Shown here in pieces: positions 1-5,810 of a stretch of DNA of 9,503 nucleotides. The stretch's first letter is position 1. The number at the start of each line of letters is the position of its first letter. The stretch is taken from NCBI GenBank assembly GCA_964346375.1, contig CAYFUL010000054.1, positions 1 through 9,503 of the forward strand. The letters run 5' to 3'. Position numbers and translations under genes: made by a program. The DNA is from CAYFUL01 sp964346375. Lineage in GTDB: Bacteria > Bacillota > Clostridia > Tissierellales > Peptoniphilaceae. The notes below the pieces were generated by a model. The model worked only from the letters and a program-made list of their open reading frames with translations. It did no database searches and was not told the DNA's origin.

Positions 1-201
1 ATCAGACGGTACTCTACCAGCAGAAGTATGAGGTTTATTTAAATAACCTAAATCTTCCAAATCCGCCATTTCGTTTCTAATTGTAGCAGAACTAATTCCT
101 AGGTCGTATTCCTTTGAAATAGTTCTGCTTCCGACAGGACTTGGATTTAAGATGTAGGAATTAATTATGGCGTTTAAAATCATTCTCTTTCTTTCATCCA
201 T
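1..201 (-). CDS. hrcA: HrcA heat-shock repressor, N-terminal part (runs off the left edge)
   Basis: This is the first 67 codons of the heat-inducible transcription repressor HrcA, which binds CIRCE operators and represses groE/dnaK-type chaperone operons. The visible part is the winged-helix DNA-binding domain: it opens MDERKRMILNAIINSYI, and further in carries SPVGSRTIS, then ISSATIRNEMADLEDLGYL and PHTSAGRVPSD, all hallmark HrcA segments. The rest, including the dimerisation domain, lies outside the window. I chose the ATG at 201 because GGGTGAT lies just upstream as a Shine-Dalgarno match. An in-frame ATG at 213 would add MGDK but has no good ribosome binding site. The gene is preceded by a strong promoter and a CIRCE element, so it is autoregulated. 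It is divergent from the neighbouring hydrolase gene and opposite in strand to lepA-hemW, which it often follows co-directionally in clostridia. Confidence 0.93.
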   Translation of the reverse strand, partial: MDERKRMILNAIINSYILNPSPVGSRTISKEYDLGISSATIRNEMADLEDLGYLNKPHTSAGRVPSD

Positions 202-221
202 TTTATCACCCATCTTTATTA

Positions 222-248
222 TTAGCAGTCTTATTCTGCGAGTGCTAA
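222..248 (-). promoter_or_regulatory. CIRCE operator (HrcA binding site)
   Basis: On the minus strand this reads TTAGCACTC, nine spacer bases, then GACTGCTAA. The CIRCE consensus is TTAGCACTC-N9-GAGTGCTAA, so the promoter-proximal arm is perfect and the distal arm has one changed base. It lies between the predicted transcription start (about 252) and the hrcA start codon, the usual place for HrcA autorepression of an hrcA-grpE-dnaK-dnaJ type operon. The downstream genes are outside the window. Confidence 0.92.
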
Positions 249-258
249 TCTATGTATT

Positions 259-287
259 ATGATACATGGTTTGAAAAGTAATGTCAA
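259..287 (-). promoter_or_regulatory. Sigma-A-type promoter of hrcA
   Basis: On the minus strand, a perfect -35 TTGACA (287-282) and a -10 TATCAT (264-259) are separated by exactly 17 bases. Transcription would start near 252, just before the CIRCE operator, so HrcA bound there should block initiation or early elongation. This is the best promoter match in the window. Confidence 0.9.
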
Positions 288-336
288 GGGATTTGAAAAA
301 TTTTATATGAATCTTTTTTACTCTTTAAAATTATAT

Positions 337-342
337 TATAAT
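337..342 (+). promoter_or_regulatory. Possible -10 box for the MBL-fold hydrolase gene
   Basis: A perfect TATAAT lies 36 bases upstream of the ATG at 379, facing away from the hrcA promoter. The -35 region at the proper distance is only a run of T (about 314-319), so the promoter is likely weak or needs an activator. The region is AT-rich, so a chance match is possible. Confidence 0.45.
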
Positions 343-378
343 TAGCTAAAATTCATTGTTTCCAAGAGAGGAGTAAGT

Positions 379-1263
379 ATGTACGAGTTAATTCAAGTTG
401 AAAAAAACACCTACTATATAAATTGTCCTGCAAAAATTGGCCTATATAGAACTGAGGAAAATAACGTCTACTTAATTAACAGTGGTAACGATAAAGATGC
501 AGGGAGAAGAGTTAGAAAAATTCTAGATGAAAATAATTGGAACTTATTGGCGATTATTAATACCCATTCAAATGCAGATCATATTGGGGGAAATAAGTAC
601 CTTGAAAATAATACAGGGTGTAAAATTTTCGCCCCGGGAATTGAGGCAGCCTTTACTAAGTACACAATTTTAGAGCCATCATTTCTATATGGAGCCTATC
701 CATTTAAGGAACTAAGACATAAATTTTTAATGGCACAGGAGAGTAATGCCTTAGACATTTCCCATAGTGACTTTCCAGAGGAACTAGAGGTTNNNNNNNN
801 NNTTCCCGGTCATTTTTTCCATATGATTGGTATTCGCACTCCAGATAATGTAGTATTTCTTGCAGACTGTATTAGTAGCAGGGATACCATTGAAAAATAT
901 AAAATTCCATTTATCTACAATGTAAGTGAGTACTTAGAAACATTGGACAGGGTGAAAAAACTAGATGCGAGTAATTTTGTACCAGCTCACACCGAGGCAA
1001 GTAAGGATATTTTAGACCTTGTGGACTTTAACGAGAGAGCCGTTATGGAAATTAAGGAGAAGATTCTTGAAATTCTTACTACTCCCATGAATTTCGAAAC
1101 CCTTTTAAAAAATCTCTTTGATGAATATTGCCTCACTATAAATTACGAGCAGTATGTTCTCGTGGGAAGTACTGTTAAATCCTTTCTATCATGGTTAAAG
1201 GATGAGGGAAAAGTAGAGGGAAATTTTATAGACAATTATTTACTATGGAGTAAGTCTATTTAA
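379..1263 (+). CDS. Metallo-beta-lactamase-fold hydrolase with a C-terminal helical/winged-helix-like tail, interrupted by an assembly gap
   Basis: This is a cytoplasmic MBL-fold protein of unknown substrate, 294 residues if the N gap is counted at face value. The usual HxHxDH metal motif appears as H63-S-N65-A-D67-H68 in THSNADHIGG, so the second histidine is asparagine. Further metal-site candidates are H145 in PGHFFH, D163 in FLADC and H204 in VPAHTE. Residues about 215-290 form a helical extension resembling the winged-helix tail of some MBL proteins. The THSNADHIGG form is, as I recall, shared by a group of clostridial MBL proteins, so N65 is probably real rather than a sequencing error. 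GAGAGGAG at 366-373 gives a good ribosome binding site. Ten N bases at 793-802 replace residues 139-142, just before PGH, so the true length is uncertain. The family is clear; the substrate is not. Confidence 0.85.
   Translation: MYELIQVEKNTYYINCPAKIGLYRTEENNVYLINSGNDKDAGRRVRKILDENNWNLLAIINTHSNADHIGGNKYLENNTGCKIFAPGIEAAFTKYTILEPSFLYGAYPFKELRHKFLMAQESNALDISHSDFPEELEVXXXXPGHFFHMIGIRTPDNVVFLADCISSRDTIEKYKIPFIYNVSEYLETLDRVKKLDASNFVPAHTEASKDILDLVDFNERAVMEIKEKILEILTTPMNFETLLKNLFDEYCLTINYEQYVLVGSTVKSFLSWLKDEGKVEGNFIDNYLLWSKSI
793..802. other. Assembly gap of 10 N bases inside the MBL-fold gene
   Basis: Ten undetermined bases lie immediately before the PGH metal-binding segment. Reading straight through keeps the frame, with the last N codon ending in TT. 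Ten may be a placeholder rather than the true gap length, so the number of missing residues and the reading frame across it are not proven. Confidence 0.99.
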
Positions 1264-1270
1264 TTACAAC

Positions 1271-1319
1271 ATTATTTCTTAAATCTCCATTTTTTTGTTA
1301 TACTCTATTAAGAAATAAT
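1271..1319. repeat. Perfect 12-bp inverted repeat flanking the lepB promoter
   Basis: ATTATTTCTTAA at 1271-1282 is the exact reverse complement of TTAAGAAATAAT at 1308-1319, with 25 bases between them. The arms bracket the -10 region of lepB and cover its -35 region and its start site. No T-run follows the right arm, so it does not look like a terminator for the upstream gene. It could be an operator or a weak hairpin. Confidence 0.7.
1296..1304 (+). promoter_or_regulatory. Extended -10 promoter of lepB-lepA-hemW
   Basis: TGTTATACT matches the extended -10 form TGnTATAAT with one mismatch in the hexamer. The -35 position (1276-1281, TTCTTA) is poor, as is common for extended -10 promoters. 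The predicted start near 1311 gives a short leader before the lepB ribosome binding site (AAGGAG, 1325-1330). Confidence 0.6.
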
Positions 1320-1335
1320 CAATTAAGGAGAAGGT

Positions 1336-1878
1336 ATGAAGGAGAAAGAATCATTTTTAAGTGCAGTTGGAACTTTTGTACTGGCAATTATAATAGCCCT
1401 ACTTATTCGTGCATTTGTATTTAATACATCTCGCGTAGATGGTAGCAGTATGTTTCCAACTCTTGAACATAACCAAAGGCTTATTTGCCTAGTATTTCCA
1501 AGATATTATAAGGAACCTACCCATGGAGAGGTAGTTGTTTTTCAAAGTCCCATTGAAAAGGATAAACAGTATATTAAAAGGATGATAGGGCTTCCGGGAG
1601 ATACTGTTGAACTTGTAAATGGAGACGTATATTTAAATGGTAAATTACTTAATGAAACATATATTGAAAGTGGCGTAAGTACACTTCCCTATACGGAACA
1701 GACCCTATGGGAATTAGGAGAGGGAGAGTACTTTGTAATGGGAGATAATAGACAGCCGGGAATGAGTGTGGATTCAAGATACTTTGGTCCAATTTCCAAG
1801 AAGGATATTAAATCCTATCCAAAAGTTCGCTTTTGGCCCCTTTCAAAATTTCAGTTTATAGGAGGTAGTCATGAGTAG
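1336..1878 (+). CDS. lepB: Signal peptidase I
   Basis: This is type I signal peptidase, which removes signal peptides from secreted proteins at the outer face of the membrane. At 180 residues it has the usual size for Gram-positive enzymes. A single membrane segment spans residues about 9-30 and leaves the catalytic domain outside. The catalytic serine is S38 in DGSSMFPTL. The general-base lysine is K81 in YIKRMIGLPGD. The conserved FVMGDNR (133-139) and SVDSRYFG (144-151) boxes follow. AAGGAG at 1325-1330 gives a well-spaced ribosome binding site for the ATG at 1336. The last 8 bases overlap lepA, whose ribosome binding site lies inside lepB, so the two are translationally linked. The lepB-lepA pairing fits general housekeeping expression rather than export of one particular substrate. 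Confidence 0.96.
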   Translation: MKEKESFLSAVGTFVLAIIIALLIRAFVFNTSRVDGSSMFPTLEHNQRLICLVFPRYYKEPTHGEVVVFQSPIEKDKQYIKRMIGLPGDTVELVNGDVYLNGKLLNETYIESGVSTLPYTEQTLWELGEGEYFVMGDNRQPGMSVDSRYFGPISKKDIKSYPKVRFWPLSKFQFIGGSHE

Positions 1879-3676
1879 ACAGGAAAAAATTAGAAACTTT
1901 TCCATAATTGCCCATATTGACCACGGAAAGAGTACCCTTGCAGATAGACTTATTGAGGAAACGGGAATGCTTACCCAAAGGGAGATGAGTTCCCAGGTAC
2001 TTGACTCTATGGATTTGGAAAAGGAAAGAGGAATTACTATTAAATTAAAGGCAGTACGCCTTATATATAAAAGGGAAAATGGAGAGGAGTATATTTTTAA
2101 CCTAATAGATACTCCAGGCCATGTGGATTTTAATTACGAGGTATCTCGTTCCCTTGCTGCCTGTGAAGGCGCATTAGTAGTTGTGGATTCTACCCAAGGT
2201 GTAGAGGCACAAACTCTAGCAAATGTATACCTTGCCATAGACCAAGACCTTGAACTTATTCCAATTATTAATAAAATAGACCTTCCAAGTGCAAGGCCAG
2301 AGGAAGTTAAACAGGAAATTGAGGATATTATTGGAATTGATGCAGAAGATGCACCACTTATCTCTGCGAAAAATGGCATTAATATTAAATCCGTTTTAGA
2401 GTCCATTGTAGAAAATATTCCTGCCCCTAGTGGAGATGAAAACGCACCACTAAAGGCACTTATTTTCGACTCCTACTACGACGCATACAAGGGAGTTATA
2501 TGTTACGTTAGAATTTTTGACGGCAAGGTTAAACCGGGAGACATGATAAAGATGTACTCCACAGGAAAGAGTTTTGAAGTAGTAGACGTTGGAGTAACTA
2601 CTAATGGCCATCTTCTACTAGATGAACTCTCTGCAGGAGATGTAGGATTTATTACAGCAAGTATTAAGGACGTAAAAGAGGCTCGCGTTGGAGATACTAT
2701 TACCCTTAAAAATAATCCAACTCTTGAACCGCTACCTGGATATAAAAAAGTTGTGCCAATGGTTTACTGTGGAATCTACCCTGCCGAGGGAGAGGACTAT
2801 ACTTCTGTTAGAGAAGCCCTTGAAAAACTACAAATTAACGACGCAGCATTGGTATTTGACTCTGAAACATCAGTTGCCCTTGGATTTGGTTTTAGATGTG
2901 GTTTTCTTGGTCTACTTCATATGGAAATTATCCAGGAGAGATTAGAGAGGGAGTTTAATTTAAACCTAGTTACCACCGCTCCATCAGTTATTTATAAAAT
3001 TCATACATCCTCTGGAGAAATACTAGAGATTCAAAACCCAACTAATATGCCAGACCCTACTGAGATTGTTAAGATGGAGGAGCCAATTGTACGGGCAAAT
3101 ATTATGACTCCAACGGACTATGTTGGGGCAGTAATGGACCTATGTCAAAATCGTAGAGGTATATTTATAGATATGCAGTACCTTGAGGAAACTAGAACTA
3201 ATATTGTCTACGACCTTCCTCTAAACGAAGTGGTATATGACTTTTTTGACGCACTTAAATCCAAGACTAGGGGATACGCATCCTACGACTATGAAATAAA
3301 GGGATACCAAGAGTCTGATCTAGTTAAGCTGGATATTTTAATTAACGAAGAATTAGTAGATGCCTTTTCAATAATTGTCCATAGGGATTCTGCCTATACT
3401 CGTGGTAGAAAAATCTGCGAAAGACTTACTGACGTAATTCCAAGACACCAATTTGCAATTCCTATTCAGGCGGCAATTGGAAATAAAATCATAGCGAGGG
3501 AGACTATTCGTGCCCTTAGAAAGGACGTACTTGCTAAGTGTTACGGGGGAGATATTTCCAGAAAGAGAAAGCTACTTGAAAAACAAAAGGAAGGAAAGAA
3601 GAGAATGCGTACTATTGGCTCAGTAGAAGTTCCACAAGAGGCATTCCTAACTGTATTAAAATATGATGAAGAATAG
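1871..3676 (+). CDS. lepA: Elongation factor 4 (LepA), ribosomal back-translocating GTPase
   Basis: LepA/EF4 is a ribosome-associated GTPase, proposed to back-translocate or remodel stalled ribosomes and to assist 30S biogenesis. All GTPase motifs are intact: AHIDHGKS (14-21), RGIT (53-56), DTPGH (80-84), NKID (134-137) and SAK (165-167). EF-G-like beta-barrel, III and V domains follow. The LepA-specific C-terminal domain, including GGDISRKRKLLEKQKEGKKR, binds near the ribosomal A site. The length of 601 residues is normal (about 600). GGAGGT at 1861-1866 is a strong ribosome binding site for the ATG at 1871. It overlaps lepB upstream by 8 bases and hemW downstream by 14, so it is the middle gene of a compact operon. 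No defects are visible. Confidence 0.98.
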   Translation: MSRQEKIRNFSIIAHIDHGKSTLADRLIEETGMLTQREMSSQVLDSMDLEKERGITIKLKAVRLIYKRENGEEYIFNLIDTPGHVDFNYEVSRSLAACEGALVVVDSTQGVEAQTLANVYLAIDQDLELIPIINKIDLPSARPEEVKQEIEDIIGIDAEDAPLISAKNGINIKSVLESIVENIPAPSGDENAPLKALIFDSYYDAYKGVICYVRIFDGKVKPGDMIKMYSTGKSFEVVDVGVTTNGHLLLDELSAGDVGFITASIKDVKEARVGDTITLKNNPTLEPLPGYKKVVPMVYCGIYPAEGEDYTSVREALEKLQINDAALVFDSETSVALGFGFRCGFLGLLHMEIIQERLEREFNLNLVTTAPSVIYKIHTSSGEILEIQNPTNMPDPTEIVKMEEPIVRANIMTPTDYVGAVMDLCQNRRGIFIDMQYLEETRTNIVYDLPLNEVVYDFFDALKSKTRGYASYDYEIKGYQESDLVKLDILINEELVDAFSIIVHRDSAYTRGRKICERLTDVIPRHQFAIPIQAAIGNKIIARETIRALRKDVLAKCYGGDISRKRKLLEKQKEGKKRMRTIGSVEVPQEAFLTVLKYDEE

Positions 3677-4796
3677 AGGAATATATATCCATATTCCCTT
3701 CTGTGTAAAGAAGTGCGACTACTGTGATTTTCTATCCTATACTACCATGGATATTAATTACATGGACTACCTTCTAAAAGAGTTAAAATTAAAAAGTGAC
3801 CTCCTTAAAAATTCTAACATTACCAGTATTTTTATAGGAGGTGGAACTCCATCACTTATTGAACCCTATGAGTACGAAAAGTTGGTGGAGTATATTTTTA
3901 GTAATTTTAACATAGATGAGAATTTGGAGTTTACAATAGAATCAAATCCCAACTCCCTAAGTTATTCTAGGGCGAAGGGATATAGGGAACTTGGAATAAA
4001 TAGACTAAGTATAGGAGTACAGTCCTTTGATGAATTTTTACTTGGTAAAATAGGACGTGTCCACAACAGGGAGGACATTTTTAAATGTGTAGATGCAGCA
4101 AGATCAGCAGGCTTTAAAAATATAAACCTAGATCTACTTCTATCCCTCCCCTACCAAAATCTTTCCCATATTGAAAATTCTCTAAGGGAAGTTGAAAAAT
4201 TAAGCCCAGAGCATATTTCCTATTATAGTTTAATTATTGAGGAAGGCACTCCCATGTGGAATAGGTATAGAAATTCACCGGAGCTTTTTCCAAGTGAGGA
4301 AGAGGATAGAAAATACTACCACTATATTTTAAATGGATTAAAGACCATGGGATATAGACAGTACGAAATTTCAAACTTTGCAAAAGAGGGATATACCTGT
4401 TCCCACAATTTAAACTACTGGAAAATTGGAGAGTATGTTGGAATTGGAATGGGGGCTCATTCAAATATAGATAACACTCGCTACTACAATGTAGATAGTT
4501 TTACAAAGTACTACAGTCTATTAGACAGTGGAAATTTTCCAACGGACTTCTGTGAAGAACTTACAAGTTTAGATAGAATAAATGAATTTCTTTCAATGGG
4601 TTTGCGATTAATTGAAGGAATTGACTTTAATGAGTTTTATAATCGCTTTAAAATAGAATTGGAAGTGGAATATTCTAGGGAGATTGAAAAGAATATTTCC
4701 CTTGGACTACTACAAAAAGACAGTAAAGGAATTAGACTGACAGAAAAAGGCCTTGATTTTTCCAATCTTGTAGAGGTGGATTTTTTTAGGGTTTAA
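3663..4796 (+). CDS. hemW: HemW-type radical SAM protein (formerly HemN-like coproporphyrinogen oxidase)
   Basis: This is a radical S-adenosylmethionine enzyme of the HemW family, now understood as a heme chaperone/transfer protein rather than a true coproporphyrinogen III dehydrogenase. C14, C18 and C21 in CVKKCDYCDF hold the 4Fe-4S cluster. FIGGGTPSL is the SAM-binding glycine motif. The HNLNYW segment carries the HNxxYW motif linked to heme binding, followed by the typical GIGMGAHS. A C-terminal winged-helix-like domain ends in LTEKGLDFSNLV. The length of 377 residues is normal. The start overlaps the lepA stop by 14 bases, and I see no Shine-Dalgarno sequence near ATGATG at 3663-3668, so translation probably depends on coupling to lepA. 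lepA-hemW adjacency is common in Firmicutes. No other heme gene is in view. Confidence 0.95.
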   Translation: MMKNRGIYIHIPFCVKKCDYCDFLSYTTMDINYMDYLLKELKLKSDLLKNSNITSIFIGGGTPSLIEPYEYEKLVEYIFSNFNIDENLEFTIESNPNSLSYSRAKGYRELGINRLSIGVQSFDEFLLGKIGRVHNREDIFKCVDAARSAGFKNINLDLLLSLPYQNLSHIENSLREVEKLSPEHISYYSLIIEEGTPMWNRYRNSPELFPSEEEDRKYYHYILNGLKTMGYRQYEISNFAKEGYTCSHNLNYWKIGEYVGIGMGAHSNIDNTRYYNVDSFTKYYSLLDSGNFPTDFCEELTSLDRINEFLSMGLRLIEGIDFNEFYNRFKIELEVEYSREIEKNISLGLLQKDSKGIRLTEKGLDFSNLVEVDFFRV

Positions 4797-4804
4797 AATA
4801 AATC

Positions 4805-4833
4805 TTGCAATGAATTTGTAAAAATGTTATTAT
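4805..4833 (+). promoter_or_regulatory. Extended -10 promoter of rpsT
   Basis: TTGCAA (4805-4810) as -35 and TATTAT (4828-4833) as -10 are 17 bases apart, with a TG at 4825-4826 making an extended -10. It lies just after hemW and gives a leader of roughly 30 bases before the rpsT start. This shows that S20 can be made independently of the lepB-lepA-hemW operon. Confidence 0.78.
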
Positions 4834-4859
4834 ATTATGAGCCAATTAAGAAGATTTAC

Positions 4860-4867
4860 GGAGGTGA
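4860..4867 (+). promoter_or_regulatory. rpsT: Ribosome binding site that fixes the rpsT start
   Basis: GGAGGTGA, a near-perfect anti-16S complement, lies 4 bases before the ATG at 4872. It decides against the longer in-frame start at 4824, which would fall on top of the promoter -10 box. Confidence 0.92.
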
Positions 4868-4871
4868 AATA

Positions 4872-5135
4872 ATGGCAAATATTAAGTCTGCAATTAAGAG
4901 AATTGATTTAAACAAAAAGGCCAATTTAAGAAATAGATCCAGAAAGACATCTATCAAAAACGCCATCAAAAAGTTTGAAGCTGCAGTTGATAACAACTCA
5001 GTTGATGAAGCAAGAGAACTTTTAAAAGATGTTGATAAAAAATTAAAGAGAGCGGCTTTAAAGAACGTGATCCATAAAAATGCTGCTTCCAGAAAGCTTA
5101 GTCAACTAACAAAGAAATTAAATCGTCTAGGTTAA
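4872..5135 (+). CDS. rpsT: 30S ribosomal protein S20
   Basis: S20 is a small basic primary-binding protein of the 30S subunit that contacts 16S rRNA and supports early assembly. The protein starts MANIKSAIKRIDLNKKANL, continues as lysine/arginine-rich helices (RNRSRKTSIKNAIKKFE), and has KNVIHKNAASRKLSQLTKKL at the end, all classic S20. With the ATG at 4872 it is 87 residues, the usual length. An upstream in-frame ATG at 4824 would add 16 residues that do not belong to the family. It has its own promoter, and its stop codon lies inside the left arm of an intrinsic terminator, so it is mainly a single-gene transcript. In other Firmicutes it sits beside holA. Here two other genes lie between them and holA faces it. 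Confidence 0.97.
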   Translation: MANIKSAIKRIDLNKKANLRNRSRKTSIKNAIKKFEAAVDNNSVDEARELLKDVDKKLKRAALKNVIHKNAASRKLSQLTKKLNRLG

Positions 5136-5170
5136 TAGAAACTTCTCGGAAGTTTTTATTAACCTTTTTT
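5129..5170 (+). terminator. rpsT: Strong intrinsic terminator after rpsT
   Basis: Bases 5129-5145 pair with 5149-5165 to form a 17-bp stem with one G-U pair (5138/5156) and a 3-base TCG loop, followed by a T-run ending at 5170. The stem includes the rpsT stop codon (5133-5135). The next gene begins at 5184, so any transcript reaching it from rpsT must read through this hairpin. Confidence 0.93.
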
Positions 5171-5183
5171 ATTTAGGTGAATT

Positions 5184-5810
5184 ATGACAAGAGAAGAATT
5201 TAATAGATTAGAGAGTTTTTTTATAGAGGAAGTTGGAGATCCGAAAGGCTTTGAAATTATAGATGGAAGTAAAAAATTTATACTATCTGCTCCCCATTCT
5301 GTACCACAGTTAAGAAACGGAAGAATTAAATTACCAGAGTATAGAACGGGAATTATGGCAATAGAACTTTCAAAGAGACTTAGTTGCCCCGTAATTTATA
5401 AGACTAGAAATTTAGACGACGATGCAAATTTTGACGAAGTTCACCCATATAGAGAGGCTTTAAAAAATTACATTGTAGAAAATAATATTGAATTTTTAAT
5501 AGACCTTCATATTTCTCGCCCAGATAGGGACTACGACGTGGACATTGGCTCCGGGAACGGCGTTAATATCTTCGGCAGAGATGACCTTGTTGAAAAAATT
5601 GCCAGTGGATTTATAAACTATGACTACAATACCAAGGTGGACTTTTTATATACGGGAGACTACCCCTACTGCGTTCCCGGAGATATTGCAAAACATACCT
5701 CTACTCCTTCAATAATGATTGAATTTAATTGGAATGTAATGAATTCCTATGACAAGATGGTAAAATTAATCTCTGCCCTTGAAAGTGGAATAAGGAGCTT
5801 AAAGTTATGA
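5184..5810 (+). CDS. N-formylglutamate amidohydrolase-like metallohydrolase
   Basis: This cytoplasmic protein of 208 residues resembles the N-formylglutamate amidohydrolase (FGase) family, zinc hydrolases related to metallocarboxypeptidases that cut amide bonds on acidic amino-acid derivatives. I see H38 in LSAPHSVPQ, E52 in LPEYRTG, D107 and H109 in LIDLHISRP, and E180 in IMIEFNW, a plausible metal/catalytic set. The family assignment rests on these motifs and their order. It is somewhat short for the family. No signal peptide or membrane segment is visible. AGGTGA at 5175-5180 is the ribosome binding site. The stop codon overlaps the start of the downstream ATP-grasp ligase (ATGA), so the two proteins are made together and likely act on the same compound. 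No histidine-degradation genes are near, which argues against a plain HutG role. The true substrate is unknown. Confidence 0.72.
   Translation: MTREEFNRLESFFIEEVGDPKGFEIIDGSKKFILSAPHSVPQLRNGRIKLPEYRTGIMAIELSKRLSCPVIYKTRNLDDDANFDEVHPYREALKNYIVENNIEFLIDLHISRPDRDYDVDIGSGNGVNIFGRDDLVEKIASGFINYDYNTKVDFLYTGDYPYCVPGDIAKHTSTPSIMIEFNWNVMNSYDKMVKLISALESGIRSLKL

Noticed and set aside
1264..1335. The inverted repeat after the MBL gene as an intrinsic terminator.
   Set aside because: The loop is 25 bases, the stem is AT-rich and no T-run follows the right arm. The position around a promoter fits a regulatory site better.
2134..2406. A 90-codon minus-strand open frame inside lepA.
   Set aside because: It lies wholly inside a highly conserved gene, resembles no known protein and is a frame shadow.
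2688..2945. An 85-codon plus-strand open frame inside lepA in another frame.
   Set aside because: It is a shadow of lepA with no ribosome binding site or recognisable domain.
4234..4464. A 76-codon minus-strand open frame inside hemW.
   Set aside because: It is a shadow of hemW; its composition is not protein-like and there is no initiation signal.
4824..4871. A 16-residue N-terminal extension of S20 starting at the ATG at 4824.
   Set aside because: It overlaps the -10 box of the rpsT promoter, has no ribosome binding site, and the strong GGAGGTGA at 4860-4867 points to the ATG at 4872, which gives the standard 87-residue protein.
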